Assembly: GCA_965200885.1 (NCBI GenBank)
Contig: OZ241737.1
Span: 1,302,001 to 1,366,000 of the forward strand
Direction: 5' to 3'
Source: MPNP01 sp026710155
GTDB lineage: Bacteria > Pseudomonadota > Alphaproteobacteria > Rhodobacterales > Rhodobacteraceae
DNA length: 64,000 nucleotides
In this document: piece after piece, positions 45,352 through 54,659 of the stretch
Layout of the letters: each line of letters begins with the position of its first letter
Numbering within the stretch: position 1 is the first letter of the stretch
Translations under genes and position numbers: made by a program
The notes under the pieces: generated by a model
What the model was told of the DNA's origin: nothing
The model's input: the letters and a program-made list of their open reading frames with translations, nothing else
Database searches by the model: none

Positions 45352-46242
45352 TTGAACTCTGAAAACACTCAATCAACCTGTTTTTCGATATTTACTTCTC
45401 TATACGGCGAGGGGAAGGCATACGAAGTTACCCATGCTATCGAAAGAATTGTGCCGGAACCAATTGGGGTAGCAACCATCGAGATTGATGAGCGGGACAG
45501 CCTATGGGAGGTCTCGGCCTATTTTGATGCCAAACCGGATGAGATTGCCATTTCATTGATTGAAAAATTGCATGACCTCAAGCCCTTCAAGGTTTCAAGA
45601 TTGCCAAATACGGATTGGGTGGCAAAGGTAAACAGGGATTTGACTCCGGTGAGGGTTGGCAATTTCTGGATATATATGAACAAGGATCAAGGCAAGGCCC
45701 CCTCTGGAACCATTCCCGTAGAAATTGCATCATCCATGGCCTTTGGTACGGGTCATCATGGTACAACCCAAGGGTGCTTGGAAATGCTGGAAAGAGTATG
45801 TCGCAAGAATCCCGAATTTGATTCCATCGTGGATATAGGCTGTGGCACCGGTATATTGTCAATGGCTGCCTATCGGTTGTGGGGTTGCAATATCCTAGCC
45901 AGTGACAATGATGCTGTTGCCATAGAGGTAACCATCGAAAACACCAAGGCCAATATAATGGAAAGCCAGATAATTTGTACCGTTGCCGATGGTTTTGAAC
46001 ATTCCATCCACAAGAACATGTCTCCCTTTGATCTGGTTATTGCCAATATTCTTCTCAAACCGCTTGTTGGTTTGGCTCCTGAAGCAAACAAGCACCTGAA
46101 AGATGGAGGGGCGGCAATACTCTCTGGCATCATGCTCAACCAGGAGCATCATTTATCCAGAAGCTATGAAGAGCATGATTTTCTTGTGGAGGATAGAATA
46201 GTCCTAGATGAATGGGTAACCCTGCTTCTGAGAAAAAAGTAG
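45352..46242 (+). CDS. prmA: Ribosomal protein L11 methyltransferase
   Basis: PrmA trimethylates ribosomal protein L11 with S-adenosylmethionine. The protein has an N-terminal substrate-recognition domain (about residues 1-100), the linker ending in SSMAFGTGHHGTTQGCLEM, then a Rossmann methylase with motif I VDIGCGTGILSMAA near residue 163 and motif IV as DLVIANILLKPL. I choose TTG 45352, which has AGGA about nine bases upstream; a TTG or other start further left would run into msrA. The N-terminal twenty residues are not well conserved, so the start is less certain than the rest. Confidence 0.9.
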   Translation: MNSENTQSTCFSIFTSLYGEGKAYEVTHAIERIVPEPIGVATIEIDERDSLWEVSAYFDAKPDEIAISLIEKLHDLKPFKVSRLPNTDWVAKVNRDLTPVRVGNFWIYMNKDQGKAPSGTIPVEIASSMAFGTGHHGTTQGCLEMLERVCRKNPEFDSIVDIGCGTGILSMAAYRLWGCNILASDNDAVAIEVTIENTKANIMESQIICTVADGFEHSIHKNMSPFDLVIANILLKPLVGLAPEANKHLKDGGAAILSGIMLNQEHHLSRSYEEHDFLVEDRIVLDEWVTLLLRKK

Positions 46243-46252
46243 ATTGGTGATT

Positions 46253-47092
46253 TTAACTGGCAGCAACAACCTTTTGGCTTTGGGTCCCTAGTCCCTCGAT
46301 TCCCAGTTTCATGATTTGACCCGGTTCAAGGAATACAGGCGGTTTCAAGCCAAGACCTACTCCAGGAGGAGTTCCTGTCGGAATGATATCTCCCGGCTGG
46401 AGGGACATGAATCTGGAAATATAGCTTACCAGGGTTGCCACTCCAAAGATCATGGTTTTTGTACTTCCATCCTGGCGTCTCAAGTCATCCACCTCAAGCC
46501 ACATCTTCAGGTTCTGCGGATCAGGGATTTCATCGCGGGTAACCATCCAGGGGCCGATTGGAGCAAAAGTATCACAACTTTTGCCTTTAATCCACTGACC
46601 ACCCTTTTCAATTTGAAACTCTCGTTCTGAAACATCGTTGACAACACAATATCCTGCAACATGGTCCAGGGCCTTTTCTTCATTGACGCATTTCGCCTCC
46701 CTGGAAATAACCACTCCCAGTTCAACTTCCCAATCGGTTTTGGTTGAGCCCCTTGGAATGACGACATTATCGTTGGGACCAACAATGGATGAAGTGGCTT
46801 TCCCAAAGAGAATTGGTTCTTCGGGAATGGGGTTTCCAGTTTCTTCTGCATGATCAGAATAGTTGAGGCCCACACAAATCAGCTTGCCTATTTCACCAAC
46901 GCACGGCCCGATACGGGTGTTTTCAGGTAATATTGGTAAGGAATTCATATCCAGGCCTTCAGCCCATGATAAATCCCCAAGTGTTTTGCCCGTAATGTCA
47001 GGAACAATCGAAGATAGATCGCGGTAATTCCCGGCCTGATCAATGATTGCTGGTTTTTCTGTTCCTACAGGGCCCAATCTTGCTAGTTTCAT
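46253..47092 (-). CDS. Fumarylacetoacetate hydrolase family protein (probable 2,4-diketo-3-deoxy-L-fuconate hydrolase)
   Basis: This 279-residue metal-dependent hydrolase belongs to the FAH family. The family core is present: LICVGLNYSDHAEETGNPIP near residue 73, then FGKATSSIVGPNDNVVIP, DWEVELGVVI (acidic metal ligands) and the final GDIIPTGTPPGVG. Together with the adjacent dehydrogenase it fits the non-phosphorylated L-fucose/L-fuconate route, where 2,4-diketo-3-deoxy-L-fuconate is split to pyruvate and lactate. The pairing, not a specific motif, supports that substrate, so other acylpyruvates remain possible. Confidence 0.75.
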   Translation of the reverse strand: MKLARLGPVGTEKPAIIDQAGNYRDLSSIVPDITGKTLGDLSWAEGLDMNSLPILPENTRIGPCVGEIGKLICVGLNYSDHAEETGNPIPEEPILFGKATSSIVGPNDNVVIPRGSTKTDWEVELGVVISREAKCVNEEKALDHVAGYCVVNDVSEREFQIEKGGQWIKGKSCDTFAPIGPWMVTRDEIPDPQNLKMWLEVDDLRRQDGSTKTMIFGVATLVSYISRFMSLQPGDIIPTGTPPGVGLGLKPPVFLEPGQIMKLGIEGLGTQSQKVVAAS

Positions 47093-47132
47093 TGTTTCAC
47101 ACTTCTTTCTTACTGGTGGCTGACAAGGATGA

Positions 47133-47894
47133 CTAAATCATGGTCCCGCCATCGATATTATAAAATTGACCGGTTATGAAAGCACCTCTTTCCGAAAGCA
47201 GGAAAGTGACAACCCCGGAAACTTCTTCAACTGTACCGATTCTTTTCATGGGCTGCCGCATTTCGAAATATTCCCTTGCTTGCTGGTAACTACCCATGGT
47301 TTTACCCAGTTCCTCACACCTTTGACGCCACGAGGGTGTATCCACGGTAGCAGGACAAACAGCGTTGCATCGTATACCCTGATTGATAAAATCACAAGCA
47401 ACAGATTTGGTCAAACCCAGTACGGCTGCCTTGGAAGAACCATATGCCAATCTGTTAGGAAAACCCTTGGTCGAGGAAACCACCGAAGAAATATTAACAA
47501 TCGATCCTCCTCCATTCTGGATCATTTTGGGTATGGCAACCCTCAAGATATAGAACATGCTGTCAACATTCAGTATGAATGACTTCTTCCATGAATCGGG
47601 ATCGCAATTCAAAATGCTTCCATGATGGACATACCCTGCAACATTCACGATACCATCAAAGGGCTCGTTGGTGTTGACAAATCGGGTGATTCCAGTTTGG
47701 TCGGTTACATCAAGTTTCATTGTCCTGATACTGTCTGAAGCAATTTTTTCCAACCCGGCGATGTCAATATCAACAGCTGTGACCATTGCTCCTTCCCGGG
47801 CTGCTTCTAGAGCAACAGCCTTGCCTATACCGGCTGCAGCAGCCGTCACCAAAATGGATTTACCTTCCAGAGTGCCTGTCATATTCTTAACCAT
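47133..47894 (-). CDS. SDR-family dehydrogenase (probable 2-keto-3-deoxy-L-fuconate dehydrogenase)
   Basis: This is a short-chain dehydrogenase of 253 residues. The cofactor motif is TAAAAGIGKAVA near residue 17, with Asp42 (AVDID) after strand 2, favouring NAD. The catalytic residues appear as Ser in NISSVVSS, then YGSSK with Tyr and Lys. The sequences NVAGYVHHGSIL and CPATVDTPS resemble the 2-keto-3-deoxy-L-fuconate dehydrogenases. It lies 40 bases upstream of the FAH-family gene on the same strand. ATG 47882, giving MTGTLEGK, is an alternative start. No fucose transporter or dehydratase is next to it. Confidence 0.78.
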   Translation of the reverse strand: MVKNMTGTLEGKSILVTAAAAGIGKAVALEAAREGAMVTAVDIDIAGLEKIASDSIRTMKLDVTDQTGITRFVNTNEPFDGIVNVAGYVHHGSILNCDPDSWKKSFILNVDSMFYILRVAIPKMIQNGGGSIVNISSVVSSTKGFPNRLAYGSSKAAVLGLTKSVACDFINQGIRCNAVCPATVDTPSWRQRCEELGKTMGSYQQAREYFEMRQPMKRIGTVEEVSGVVTFLLSERGAFITGQFYNIDGGTMI

Positions 47895-48117
47895 TGCATA
47901 AATTGAGCCTAAACTTGTATTCCGATCAATGCTTTTGCATCAGGAAATTCATATACATTTAAAATTCAGGAATTTGAACAAGGAAAATGATTTCCCGGCA
48001 ATACCTTTGAAGATTAATCAACCAAACCAAAACTCAAATGTTCAATTCAAACGATGGGGTGCTAATGTCTACAATTTGCAAAACCAGATTGTTTGAAATG
48101 CAGATCATTCTTTACGA

Positions 48118-48145
48118 TTGTCACATTATTTGTAATTTGTATACT
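48118..48145 (+). promoter_or_regulatory. Promoter of the glycerol ABC operon
   Basis: TTGTCA at 48118-48123 and TATACT at 48140-48145 are separated by 16 bases. Transcription should start near 48152, leaving an untranslated leader of about 38 bases that contains the AAGGAGG site at about 48178-48184, just before the ATG at 48190. Confidence 0.55.
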
Positions 48146-48189
48146 GGAATTGGTTCTATGTGTAATTTTTGTTATCAAGGAGGACAGTT

Positions 48190-49935
48190 ATGTCTAACAA
48201 AATATTTTTAACCGCTGTAGCAGTATTGTTTACCTTCGGCAGTTCTGCCCCCGGATGGGGGGGGGCTGACATGGCTGCTGCAGAAAAATGGATTGACGAG
48301 GAATTTCAACCATCCTCGCTTTCAAGGAGCGAACAGTTAGCCGAGATGGAGTGGTTTATTGAAGCCGCCAAACCTTACGCTGGAATGGAAATCAATGTTC
48401 TGTCGGAAACAATTCCAACTCACACCTACGAATCCGAGACACTGACCCGTGCCTTTGAGGAGATTACAGGCATCAAGGTCAATCACCAGTTGCTTGGTGA
48501 AGGCGAAGTCGTTCAGGCTGTCCAAACCCAAATGCAGACACAGCGTAATCTCTATGATGGCTATGTCAATGATTCCGACTTGATCGGAACCCATGCCCGT
48601 CTTCAGCTGGCTTACAACCTGTCAGATCAAATGGCTGGTGAGTGGGCCACAACAACCAATCCGGGGCTGGATCTTGATGATTTCATCGGAGCATCCTTTA
48701 CAACAGGACCCGACGGAAAACTCTATCAGTTGCCCGACCAGCAATTTGCCAACCTCTATTGGTTCCGCAAAGACTGGTTTGACAGGGCCGATCTTCAAGC
48801 TCAATTCAAGGAACTCTATGGATATGATCTCGGTGTACCGGTGAACTGGTCAGCCTATGAGGACATTGCTGAATTCTTCAGTGTTCATGTTCAGGAAATT
48901 GATGGTGTTCGCGTCTACGGGCACATGGATTATGGCAAAAGGGCACCTGACCTTGGTTGGCGTATGACTGATGCATGGTTGTCGATGGCCGGTGCCGGCG
49001 ATGTCGGTGAACCCAATGGTGTTCCAGTTGATGAATGGGGTATCCGCATGGAAGAGGGTTCCTGTAATCCTGTCGGGGCAAGTGTGAGTCGAGGAGGTGC
49101 TGCCAATGGACCGGCCGCGGTCTATGCAATCCGCAAATGGGATGAATGGCTCAGGAATTACGCTCCGCCAGGCGCGGCATCCTATGACTTCTACCAATCA
49201 TTGCCAGCATTGTCTCAGGGTAATGTTGCCCAGCAGATTTTCTGGTACACGGCGTTTACGGCTGACATGGTTGCCTCACAAGAAGACGGAAACAATACTG
49301 TTGATGCTGAGGGCACTCCCCTCTGGCGCATGGCTCCAAGTCCCCATGGGCCGTATTGGACCGAAGGTCAGAAAGTTGGTTATCAGGATGCCGGTTCCTG
49401 GACTTTCCTGAAATCCACACCTTCTGAGCGGGCTCAAGCCGCATGGCTCTATGCACAGTTTGTCACATCAAAGACGGTTGATGTCAAAAAGTCCCATGTG
49501 GGCCTGACCTTTATCAGGAATTCAACTGCGAATCACGAGAGTTTCACCGAGCGGGCACCAAAGCTTGGTGGTTTGGTCGAGTTTTATCGCTCACCTGATA
49601 GAACGGCATGGTCACCGACCGGAATCAACGTTCCCGATTATCCCAAACTTGCCCAGATTTGGTGGCAACAGATCGGTGATGTGAATTCCGGTGCCTTTAC
49701 TCCACAAGAGGCAATGGATCGTCTGGCGGCCGAGATGGATGCAACCATGGCCCGTATGCAGGCTGCTGACGAAGCTGCCTCCGTTTACGGTGGTTGTGGA
49801 CCAAGACTCAACGAGGAACGGGATCCGGAATATTGGCTTAGCCAACCTGGAGCACCCAAGGCCAAACTCGAAAACGAGAAGCCGCAGGGTGAAACAGTTC
49901 GGTATGAAGATATCGTTGCGCGCTGGAATAATTAA
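48190..49935 (+). CDS. glpV: Glycerol ABC transporter substrate-binding protein
   Basis: This periplasmic binding protein of 581 residues resembles GlpV of the GlpSTPQV glycerol transporter known from Rhizobium. A signal peptide is visible (MSNKIFLTAVAVLFTFGSSAP...), and the mature protein is longer than most sugar-binding proteins, as is normal for this group, with internal segments such as LYQLPDQQFANLYWFRKDWF and VGLTFIRNSTAN. The ATG has a near-perfect ribosome-binding site; an open frame to 48169 is not needed. A run of nine G (48257-48265) lies in the signal-peptide region. It is the first gene of the operon here, and a strong hairpin follows it. Confidence 0.88.
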   Translation: MSNKIFLTAVAVLFTFGSSAPGWGGADMAAAEKWIDEEFQPSSLSRSEQLAEMEWFIEAAKPYAGMEINVLSETIPTHTYESETLTRAFEEITGIKVNHQLLGEGEVVQAVQTQMQTQRNLYDGYVNDSDLIGTHARLQLAYNLSDQMAGEWATTTNPGLDLDDFIGASFTTGPDGKLYQLPDQQFANLYWFRKDWFDRADLQAQFKELYGYDLGVPVNWSAYEDIAEFFSVHVQEIDGVRVYGHMDYGKRAPDLGWRMTDAWLSMAGAGDVGEPNGVPVDEWGIRMEEGSCNPVGASVSRGGAANGPAAVYAIRKWDEWLRNYAPPGAASYDFYQSLPALSQGNVAQQIFWYTAFTADMVASQEDGNNTVDAEGTPLWRMAPSPHGPYWTEGQKVGYQDAGSWTFLKSTPSERAQAAWLYAQFVTSKTVDVKKSHVGLTFIRNSTANHESFTERAPKLGGLVEFYRSPDRTAWSPTGINVPDYPKLAQIWWQQIGDVNSGAFTPQEAMDRLAAEMDATMARMQAADEAASVYGGCGPRLNEERDPEYWLSQPGAPKAKLENEKPQGETVRYEDIVARWNN

Positions 49936-49944
49936 GTTCAAGTG

Positions 49945-49970
49945 GAAGGAGTGCCGACAGGCACTCCTTC
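49945..49970 (+). terminator. Perfect hairpin between glpV and glpS (attenuator/stabiliser)
   Basis: GAAGGAGTGCC at 49945-49955 and GGCACTCCTTC at 49960-49970 form an 11-base-pair perfect stem with a GACA loop. No T-run follows, so it is not a classical terminator. Such hairpins after the binding-protein gene usually protect its mRNA and lower expression of the membrane genes. Confidence 0.7.
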
Positions 49971-50006
49971 ACCTTATCATGAAGTAAGAAATTCCACCAC
50001 ACTGCA

Positions 50007-51086
50007 ATGACACTGGAACTTGCAAACGTCACCAAGAATATCGGAGCAGAAACCCATATTTTTGAGACATCACTGAGTTTCGCTCCCGGCAGGTTCAACA
50101 TTCTCCTCGGTGCAACGAATGCCGGCAAGACAACATTGATCAAGCTCATGGCTGGACTGGAACGCCCGACATCAGGGGAAATAAGGGTTGATGGCCGCAA
50201 TGTCACCGGAGTGAGCCCACAAAAGCGAAACATTGCTCTTGTACACCAGTTTTTCATAAATTACCCTCATATGACCGTTTATGAAAATATTGCATCGCCC
50301 TTGCGCGTTGCAGGTACAGAAAGAGCCGAATTGGATCGCCGTGTCAGAAAGGCAGCTGATGTCTTGCAACTAGGTCCCATGCTCAAGCGACGTCCACATG
50401 AACTGTCAGGCGGACAACAGCAACGAACTGCAATTGCACGGGCAATCGTCAAGGATTCAACGGCAGTCTTTTTGGATGAACCGCTGGCCAATCTGGATTA
50501 TAAGTTGCGTGAGGAACTCCGGGAACAACTTCCGGAAATGCTTGGTGAGCGGGGTTCGGTGGTGGTTTATGCCACATCTGATCCGACCGAGGCACTTTTG
50601 CTTGGAGGATATACGGCATTGTTTCATGAGGGCAGGATGACACAATTTGGGCCGACTTCAACGATTTACCGTTCTCCTGCCAACCTCATCTCGGCACAGG
50701 TGTTTTCGGATCCTCCCATCAATCTTGGACATGTTGAAAAAAGGGGCAGTGAAATACATTTTGGTACAATTAGCTGGGAGGCCACAGGTGAAGCCACAAG
50801 CCTCAGCGATGGCAAATATACCATGGGTATTCGTCCTCATCATGTTTCACCCACCCGACCGGCAGAATATTCGATTACGGTCACGGACCGAGTGAAAATT
50901 ACCGAGCTGAGTGGTTCGGAAAGTGTTGCGTATTTTTCGCTGGAGGGAAGTGATTGGGTCAGCCTTTCAGCGGGTACGCATCCTTTCGAAGTAGGCAAGG
51001 AGCATGAGTTTCACCTCATGCCAAAAAGATGTTTCTATTTTGGTCCTGACGGTACACTTGCAGCCAAGGGATCGACTGATGGCTAG
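50007..51086 (+). CDS. glpS: Glycerol ABC transporter ATP-binding protein 1
   Basis: This is one of two ATPases of the glycerol importer, 359 residues with the C-terminal regulatory OB-fold of the MalK group. It has Walker A GATNAGKT at residues 35-42, the signature LSGGQ at 133-137 and Walker B VFLDEP at 153-158. The switch histidine is missing: the usual YVTHD reads YATSD with Ser191. This makes the ATP site built on its own Walker motifs probably inactive, while it lends a good signature to its partner. The start is ATG 50007, with a weak ribosome-binding site 71 bases after glpV. Its end overlaps glpT by eight bases. Confidence 0.88.
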   Translation: MTLELANVTKNIGAETHIFETSLSFAPGRFNILLGATNAGKTTLIKLMAGLERPTSGEIRVDGRNVTGVSPQKRNIALVHQFFINYPHMTVYENIASPLRVAGTERAELDRRVRKAADVLQLGPMLKRRPHELSGGQQQRTAIARAIVKDSTAVFLDEPLANLDYKLREELREQLPEMLGERGSVVVYATSDPTEALLLGGYTALFHEGRMTQFGPTSTIYRSPANLISAQVFSDPPINLGHVEKRGSEIHFGTISWEATGEATSLSDGKYTMGIRPHHVSPTRPAEYSITVTDRVKITELSGSESVAYFSLEGSDWVSLSAGTHPFEVGKEHEFHLMPKRCFYFGPDGTLAAKGSTDG

Positions 51087-52152
51087 GATCACACTGGATA
51101 ACCTGCGGCACAGTTACAGTGCCAATCCTGTCTCAACGGATGATTATGCCCTCAAGGAAATTGATCTTGACTGGACTGATGGAGGTGCTTACGCACTCCT
51201 GGGCCCTTCGGGATGTGGCAAATCCACCCTGTTGAACATAATTTCAGGTTTGCTGAATCCGACAAGCGGCAGGGTTTTATTTGATGGGAAAGATGTAACG
51301 GCGCTTCCACCCGACAGGCGTAATATTGCCCAGGTCTTCCAGTTTCCAGTGATTTACGACACCATGACGGTGTATGACAATCTGGCTTTTCCCCTACGAA
51401 ATCGCGGAGTCGATCACGGGCAAATAGATTCCCGTGTTCATGAAATCGCAACCATGCTGGAACTGACAGACAGTCTTTCCACCCGTGCTTCGCATTTGAC
51501 CCCTGACAACAAGCAGAAGATCTCGATGGGACGGGGACTTGTACGGGATGATGTCAATGCGATCATGTTTGATGAGCCACTGACGGTAATTGATCCTGAA
51601 TTGAAATGGAAACTGCGTTCCAAACTCAAGGAATTGCATCAGAGTATTGCCTCGACAATGATATATGTTACGCACGATCAGACCGAAGCATTGACTTTTG
51701 CCGATCAGGTTGTCGTCATGCAAGAGGGGGAGATTGTTCAAATTGGCACACCGATTGAACTCTTCGAGCGACCCTTGCATACTTTTGTTGGACATTTCAT
51801 TGGTTCACCGGGCATGAACATTCTGCCGGCCGAGTTGGTTGGTGGTGCAATACGCTTCCTTGGACATGCGGTGGAACTCGAAGGTCCTGTCAAGAACAAC
51901 CAGGGTTCCTTGGAGATTGGCATTAGACCTGAATATGTTCGAATTGGAACAACAGGCATACCATCTGTGATACGCAAGGTGGCTGATATCGGCCGGCGAA
52001 CAGTCATTGAAGCAAATGTCAATGACATCATAGTCAATGCAATCACAGAGGATGTGCCACCAGAACAGGGTGAGGAAGTTTATCTGGAATTCAAGCCCAG
52101 CCAGACCCGGCTCTATGCAGACAGTTGGATCGCAACAGAGGTGGGGGCATAA
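51079..52152 (+). CDS. glpT: Glycerol ABC transporter ATP-binding protein 2
   Basis: This is the second ATPase of the importer, 357 residues. It has a canonical Walker A GPSGCGKST at 42-50, Walker B AIMFDEP at about 161-167 and the switch His in YVTHDQTEA. Its signature is degenerate, LTPDNKQ at 140-146 instead of LSGGQ. Paired with GlpS it should give one competent ATP site (its own Walker and His with the GlpS signature) and one degenerate site. I start at ATG 51079, which overlaps glpS; an in-frame start at 51004 lies inside glpS. Its stop shares a base with the glpP start (TAATG). The symbol follows the rhizobial naming and is unrelated to the E. coli glycerol-3-phosphate antiporter. Confidence 0.88.
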   Translation: MARITLDNLRHSYSANPVSTDDYALKEIDLDWTDGGAYALLGPSGCGKSTLLNIISGLLNPTSGRVLFDGKDVTALPPDRRNIAQVFQFPVIYDTMTVYDNLAFPLRNRGVDHGQIDSRVHEIATMLELTDSLSTRASHLTPDNKQKISMGRGLVRDDVNAIMFDEPLTVIDPELKWKLRSKLKELHQSIASTMIYVTHDQTEALTFADQVVVMQEGEIVQIGTPIELFERPLHTFVGHFIGSPGMNILPAELVGGAIRFLGHAVELEGPVKNNQGSLEIGIRPEYVRIGTTGIPSVIRKVADIGRRTVIEANVNDIIVNAITEDVPPEQGEEVYLEFKPSQTRLYADSWIATEVGA

Positions 52153-53012
52153 TGAAAACAGTAAACCAGCATGGGTGGTTATTTGTTCTGCCGGTGCTTT
52201 TGCTTGTCGCTTTCAATGCCCTTGTGCCTTTGATGACCGTGGTCAATTATTCTGTCCAGGAAACTTTTGGGAACAACCAGTTCTTCTGGGTCGGATTGAG
52301 GTGGTTTGAAGAAATTCTCCAATCCGAGCGTTTTCATGCAGCTCTGGGCCGACAGATGCTGTTCACTGTAACCATCCTGATCATCGAAATTCCCTTGGGT
52401 GTTGCCATAGCCCTTGCCATGCCCCGCCGGGGATTCTGGGTACCGGTTTGTCTTGTCCTGATGTCATTGCCACTCCTCATACCCTGGAATGTCGTTGGTG
52501 CGATGTGGAATATATTTACCCTGCCGGATATCGGCCTATTGGGCTATACCTTGAACAATGTACTTGGCATAGATTACAACATGACCCAGGATCCATTGGC
52601 AGCCTGGATTACCGTAATCGTAATGGATGTCTGGCACTGGACGTCCCTGGTTGTTCTATTGTCCTATGCAGGTTTGATCTCAATTCCCGAGGCTTACTAT
52701 CAGGCCGCAAAAATTGATGGGGCATCCAATTGGTCGGTATTTCGCCATATTCAACTGCCAAAGATGAAGCGAGTACTTACCATTGCCGTTCTCTTGAGAT
52801 TCATGGACAGTTTCAACATTTACACCGAGCCTTTTGTTCTGACAGGTGGTGGTCCAGGAAACTCCACAACGCTGCTTTCGATTGATCTGGTAAAGGTAGC
52901 ACTTGGCCAGTTTGATCTTGGTCCGGCGGCCGCAATGAGCCTGATTTACTTTGCCATCACCCTGGCGGTGTCTTGGCTGTTTTACACCCTAATGACAAGG
53001 GATGACCGATGA
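52152..53012 (+). CDS. glpP: Glycerol ABC transporter permease 1
   Basis: This is an inner-membrane permease of the MalF/UgpA type, 286 residues with six predicted helices. The EAA loop that contacts the ATPase is seen as EAYYQAAKIDGASNWSVFRHIQLPKM near residue 190. The start is ATG 52152, sharing one base with the glpT stop; the end overlaps glpQ by four bases (ATGA). It forms the channel with GlpQ. The assignment to glycerol comes from the whole operon, especially the large binding protein, the two ATPases and DUF2160. Confidence 0.88.
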   Translation: MKTVNQHGWLFVLPVLLLVAFNALVPLMTVVNYSVQETFGNNQFFWVGLRWFEEILQSERFHAALGRQMLFTVTILIIEIPLGVAIALAMPRRGFWVPVCLVLMSLPLLIPWNVVGAMWNIFTLPDIGLLGYTLNNVLGIDYNMTQDPLAAWITVIVMDVWHWTSLVVLLSYAGLISIPEAYYQAAKIDGASNWSVFRHIQLPKMKRVLTIAVLLRFMDSFNIYTEPFVLTGGGPGNSTTLLSIDLVKVALGQFDLGPAAAMSLIYFAITLAVSWLFYTLMTRDDR

Positions 53013-53806
53013 AACCCAGGTATCTAGTCCCCATCATTTACATCCTGTTCCTGTTGTTGCCGATTTATTGGCTGATCGCCATGAGCTTTAAGACAACCAA
53101 TGAGATACTCGGGGGATTTTCCCTTTTCCCCCAGAATTTCACACTCGACAATTACCGTACGATTTTCACGGAATCGGTCTGGTATTGGGGTTATTTCAAT
53201 TCCATCCTCTATGTATCGCTCAATACTGTCATATCTCTGATTGCGGCCCTTCCAGCGGCCTATGCCTTCTCGCGCTACTCGTTTATAGGTGACAAGCACC
53301 TGTTCTTCTGGCTCTTGACTAACAGGATGGCTCCCGCGGCAGTTTTTGCTCTGCCATTTTTCCAGCTCTACTCATCAGTTGGTTTATTTGATACTCATCT
53401 GGCTGTTGCTCTTGCCCATTGCCTATTCAACATTCCCCTTGCCGTCTGGATTCTCGAAGGTTTCATGTCAAGTGTACCAAAGGAACTGGATGAAACTGCC
53501 TATGTTGATGGTTACTCCTTTCATCGGTTTTTCATCACCGTATTCATACCTTCGATCAAGGCCGGTGTCGGTGTTGCTGCATTTTTCTGCTTCATGTTTT
53601 CCTGGGTCGAATTGCTACTGGCCAAAACCTTGACTGCAGTGGATGCCAAACCAATTGCAGCCACCATGACACGTACAGCTTCATCGGCTGGTTACGAGTT
53701 GGGGCTATTGGCTGCTGCTGGAGTGCTGACCATCATACCGGGAGCGATCGTGATCTATTTTGTCCGCAACTATATCGCCAAAGGCTTTGCCTTGGGACGG
53801 GTCTAA
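53009..53806 (+). CDS. glpQ: Glycerol ABC transporter permease 2
   Basis: This is the second inner-membrane permease, MalG/UgpE type, 265 residues. The EAA loop reads ELDETAYVDGYSFHRFFITVFIPSIKAGVG near residue 155, and there are six hydrophobic helices beginning with IIYILFLLLPIYWLIAMSFK. It overlaps glpP by four bases and the downstream DUF2160 gene by one, so the whole membrane block is translationally coupled. The name follows the rhizobial transporter and is unrelated to the E. coli periplasmic phosphodiesterase of the same name. Confidence 0.88.
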   Translation: MKPRYLVPIIYILFLLLPIYWLIAMSFKTTNEILGGFSLFPQNFTLDNYRTIFTESVWYWGYFNSILYVSLNTVISLIAALPAAYAFSRYSFIGDKHLFFWLLTNRMAPAAVFALPFFQLYSSVGLFDTHLAVALAHCLFNIPLAVWILEGFMSSVPKELDETAYVDGYSFHRFFITVFIPSIKAGVGVAAFFCFMFSWVELLLAKTLTAVDAKPIAATMTRTASSAGYELGLLAAAGVLTIIPGAIVIYFVRNYIAKGFALGRV

Positions 53807-54210
53807 TGCGCTATCTTCCACTTTTGGGAATTATTTTACCTGCTGTCGTTTTGGCACAGGGATGGGGAAATGTCAGTGCCCCCAAAGAGGAGGTTTTCAC
53901 TTGGGCCGACTGGTGGTATGAGCCATTGTTTTCAGGTTTCTGGATGGCATGGACTCGAGCGACGGTGTCTTTTTTCATTTTCATCTTTGGATTTATTGCG
54001 ATTTTGGCAATCATTGAACTGTTTCGACCGGGCGGTGGAGAGCGCTTGGGAATTATTGGACTGATCACAACTCGTGGTGACAGACTTTTCATGGGATTGC
54101 TTGGGTCGGCATACATCTTTCTGGCCTGGGTGGGTCTGGTGGGTACATTATTATGGGTACCACTTGGAATTGCCATTGTCTGGCTGTTTTTCTGCTTCTG
54201 GAAAATCTAG
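53806..54210 (+). CDS. DUF2160 small membrane protein of the glycerol operon
   Basis: This 134-residue protein has three or four membrane helices (LPLLGIILPAVVLAQ; FFIFIFGFIAILAIIEL; LLGSAYIFLAWVGLVGTLLWV) and a short periplasmic part with FTWADWWYEPLFSGFWMAWT. DUF2160 proteins are encoded almost always within glycerol ABC transporter operons; their role is not known, possibly an accessory membrane subunit. The gene starts with ATG at 53806 overlapping the glpQ stop by one base. No ribosome-binding site is needed if translation is coupled. Confidence 0.88.
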   Translation: MRYLPLLGIILPAVVLAQGWGNVSAPKEEVFTWADWWYEPLFSGFWMAWTRATVSFFIFIFGFIAILAIIELFRPGGGERLGIIGLITTRGDRLFMGLLGSAYIFLAWVGLVGTLLWVPLGIAIVWLFFCFWKI

Positions 54211-54659
54211 CCCTTGCAGGTTGTTTTGGTCAGGACATGGTTAAATCCGTTCATGAGCTGAAGAACCTTGTCTTACGCCCCAACTAATTCCAAAACCTGC
54301 CCCAGGACTTTCGGGATTAAATCAAAGCACCAATCTTCAAGGAATGACATTTTCATTAGTAGGTTGCAATCAACCCAAATCCTTGTTTGAATAATTGTTC
54401 AAATCCAAATAAGGGATTTGAATGACAACATCCCGAAGTTATTTGATCCACATAATTTCTTTTCTTCTCCTTGACCTAGTGGTTTAATGAAATAGATTTT
54501 TTTGAGCAACATTTTTGGGGGACAGACTGGATTTGTCATTTCATGGCTCATGATTCAAACTCCAGAAACCATGCTGGAATTTCTCAAGGCCAATAATCTT
54601 TTGATGGCTTGACAATCAAACCAAGACCATCCACCTGATTTTCCGCAGAAAGGAAAACA
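54211..54659. other. 450-base intergenic stretch before glpD
   Basis: No gene is supported here. It contains an inverted repeat at 54398-54422, with TTCAAATCC and GGATTTGAA as 9-base arms around a seven-base loop, which could be an operator or part of a terminator. Its right end should carry the glpD promoter; the AAAGGA ribosome-binding site of glpD is at about 54649-54654. Confidence 0.5.
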
